This document shows positions 62,694-64,000 of a stretch of DNA of 64,000 nt, piece after piece. Below the pieces are notes generated by a model. That model worked only from the letters and a program-made list of their open reading frames with translations. It had not been told where the DNA came from and made no database searches. Where the stretch lies: NCBI GenBank assembly GCA_016705575.1, contig JADIXX010000001.1:868001-932000 (forward strand), read 5' to 3'. The position numbers and the translations under genes are program-made. The number at the start of each line of letters is the position of its first letter. The stretch's first letter is position 1. The stretch comes from Candidatus Aalborgicola defluviihabitans. Its GTDB lineage: Bacteria > Pseudomonadota > Gammaproteobacteria > Burkholderiales > Burkholderiaceae_C.

Positions 62694-64000
62694 CTAAGTC
62701 AATGACCGTGCCGCTTTTGGAATGCGGACACTATTGTTGGTAAATCGGTCACACCAGTTGGTGAACTCCCGATACCACAACCTCGAATTCTGGGGTTTCA
62801 AAATCCAATGGTTCTCATCGGGGAAAAATACCAACCGTGACGGTACGTTGCGGGCACGCAGCGTGTTGTAGTAGGCCAGACCCTGGTAGTACGGCACTCG
62901 GTAGTCCTGCTCGCCGTGGACGACCAGGGTGGGGGTGGCGAAATTTTGCGCGTAGTGATGGGGCGACTGTTTGAGCACGCGGGCTTCGTCATCCCAATGG
63001 AATGCGCCCAGTTCGTGGCCAAACCAGAAATAGCCATCGGACCCCATCATGGAGACCCAGTCATAGCATCCAGCGTGACACACATACGCCTGGTAGCGCT
63101 TGGCTGCAACATGGCCGTTCATGTAGGCCACCATGTAGCCGCCATAGCTGCCGCCGGTGGCCACCATGCGGTGTGGGTCTATGGTGCCAGTGGCCAACAT
63201 ATAGTCGGTTCCAGCTTCCACATCGGCCAGCTCGCGGCGGCCCCAGTCACCATTGATGGATGACAGGAACTTTTGCCCAAAACCACTGGAGCCGTGGTAA
63301 TTGACAGCGGCCACCACATAGCCGGCAGCAGCAAACATTTGCATGTTCCAGCGCCAGTGCCAAGTGTCATTCCAGCAGGTGTGCGGGCCGCCGTGAATGA
63401 CCTGCATCAGCGGCCACTTCTTTTTGGTGGTGGCTGAGTAGCCCGGTGGCGAGACGATCCACATCTGCACCGTATGGCCGCCAAAGCCCTTCACCGCAAC
63501 TGACCGTGCTTCACCCATTTGCAGGCTGGTAAGCAGGCGCTTGTTGAAGGTTTCAATGATGCGCTCGGCACTGCCGTCGACCTTGCAGGCAAGCAAGGTG
63601 GGTGGGTGCGATTGGGCCGAGCGGGCGTACACCAGGGTGCTGCCATCGCGACTCACACGCAGGTCGGTAATCGTTCCACCCTCCCCCGGGCCGCGCAGCA
63701 CTTCTCTTGGTTGTCCGTCTTGCAGAGCAAGCCGCCAGATCGGCTGGGCCACGCCCGCCTCAGCTGTGAAGAACACAGCATCACTGGTGGCGGTCCAGTG
63801 CAGGGGCCCATTAACACCATGGTCCCAATGGCCTGTCCACTCCTGCAATTTCAGGCCCTTGCGCTGTACCCGCCACGCGCGGCATTGTTCGTTGTGGCGT
63901 TCTGTGAAGTTGGTGCCCAGCAAGGCAATCCATTGGCCATCGGGTGAGTAGCGTGGGCCTTCAAAAGCAAAGCGGGTCTGGGTGCTGCTGCGTGCAGTCA
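62694..64000 (-). CDS. S9-family prolyl oligopeptidase/acylaminoacyl peptidase, C-terminal part (5' end outside window)
   Basis: The frame is open to the right edge; the beta-propeller N-terminal part is only partly inside (RFAFEGPRYSPDGQWIALLG, VSRDGSTLVYARSAQSHPP). The alpha/beta hydrolase domain shows VIHGGPH, nucleophile in ATGGSYGGYMVAYMNG, aspartate in VVHGEQDYRVPYYQG and histidine in FPDENHWILKPQNS, the intact S9 triad. It hydrolyses short peptides; a signal peptide would be upstream and cannot be judged. Confidence 0.9.
   Translation of the reverse strand, partial: TARSSTQTRFAFEGPRYSPDGQWIALLGTNFTERHNEQCRAWRVQRKGLKLQEWTGHWDHGVNGPLHWTATSDAVFFTAEAGVAQPIWRLALQDGQPREVLRGPGEGGTITDLRVSRDGSTLVYARSAQSHPPTLLACKVDGSAERIIETFNKRLLTSLQMGEARSVAVKGFGGHTVQMWIVSPPGYSATTKKKWPLMQVIHGGPHTCWNDTWHWRWNMQMFAAAGYVVAAVNYHGSSGFGQKFLSSINGDWGRRELADVEAGTDYMLATGTIDPHRMVATGGSYGGYMVAYMNGHVAAKRYQAYVCHAGCYDWVSMMGSDGYFWFGHELGAFHWDDEARVLKQSPHHYAQNFATPTLVVHGEQDYRVPYYQGLAYYNTLRARNVPSRLVFFPDENHWILKPQNSRLWYREFTNWCDRFTNNSVRIPKAARSLT

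Overview
The window is a GC-rich piece of a betaproteobacterial chromosome, most likely Burkholderiales/Comamonadaceae (Rhodoferax-like). This rests on the gene families and on a short dispersed intergenic repeat (TTGGCYNTAGCCCTCGT, about 20 bases, then a GCTAT...ATAGC dyad) seen six times, which resembles repeats I recall from that family. No rRNA, tRNA, CRISPR array, transposase or phage gene was recognised. It is ordinary chromosome with several accessory islands.

Layout. 1-4041: truncated AraC-type regulator, NADP-type glutamate dehydrogenase gdhA, and a LytS/LytT-type two-component pair. 4042-10834: an island of exported proteins. A minus-strand operon (CsgG-like protein, Pro-rich exported protein, OmpA/DUF4892-like protein, ASH-like exported protein) diverges from a plus-strand set headed by a very large exported protein whose reading frame is broken twice. 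10870-15144: an ECF sigma factor, a secreted protein and a membrane-anchored Ser/Thr kinase, a likely envelope signalling set. 15154-19805: a DUF4239 membrane protein and a translationally coupled arsR-acr3-arsC-arsA operon whose ArsA carries an N-terminal thioredoxin-like domain. 19879-26615: a zinc-ribbon/M50-like membrane protein, a DUF6929-like protein, a 1321-residue glycosyltransferase/RgpF/HAD protein and a methyltransferase.

26897-36505: fasciclin protein, SDR, decayed fragments, a TAXI-type TRAP transporter with DUF1850, fumarase C, two hypothetical proteins, an isochorismatase-type hydrolase and the remnant of an M1 aminopeptidase. 36739-40612: a REC-EAL c-di-GMP phosphodiesterase and a CHASE3-type hybrid kinase with REC and Hpt domains, probably one phosphorelay. 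40806-45497: membrane protein plus winged-helix regulator plus exported protein, then a GMC/FAD-SLDH dehydrogenase pair and a VanX-like dipeptidase. 45550-49152: VIT1/CCC1-type transporter and an MgtA-type Mg2+ P-ATPase. 49440-55162: an archaic (Csu-like) chaperone-usher pilus operon with two tip-type SCPU genes sharing a 359-base identical block. 55610-62619: hemerythrin-like protein, a complete branched-chain-amino-acid-type ABC importer with fused permease-ATPase, a DUF1330 protein and a universal stress protein. 62694-64000: S9 peptidase, cut by the window end.

The best candidates for something undescribed are the CsgG/OmpA/giant exported protein island next to its sigma factor/kinase pair, and the thioredoxin-ArsA fusion in an ars operon that lacks arsD. 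All functions are inferred by reading the sequence; no database search was run.
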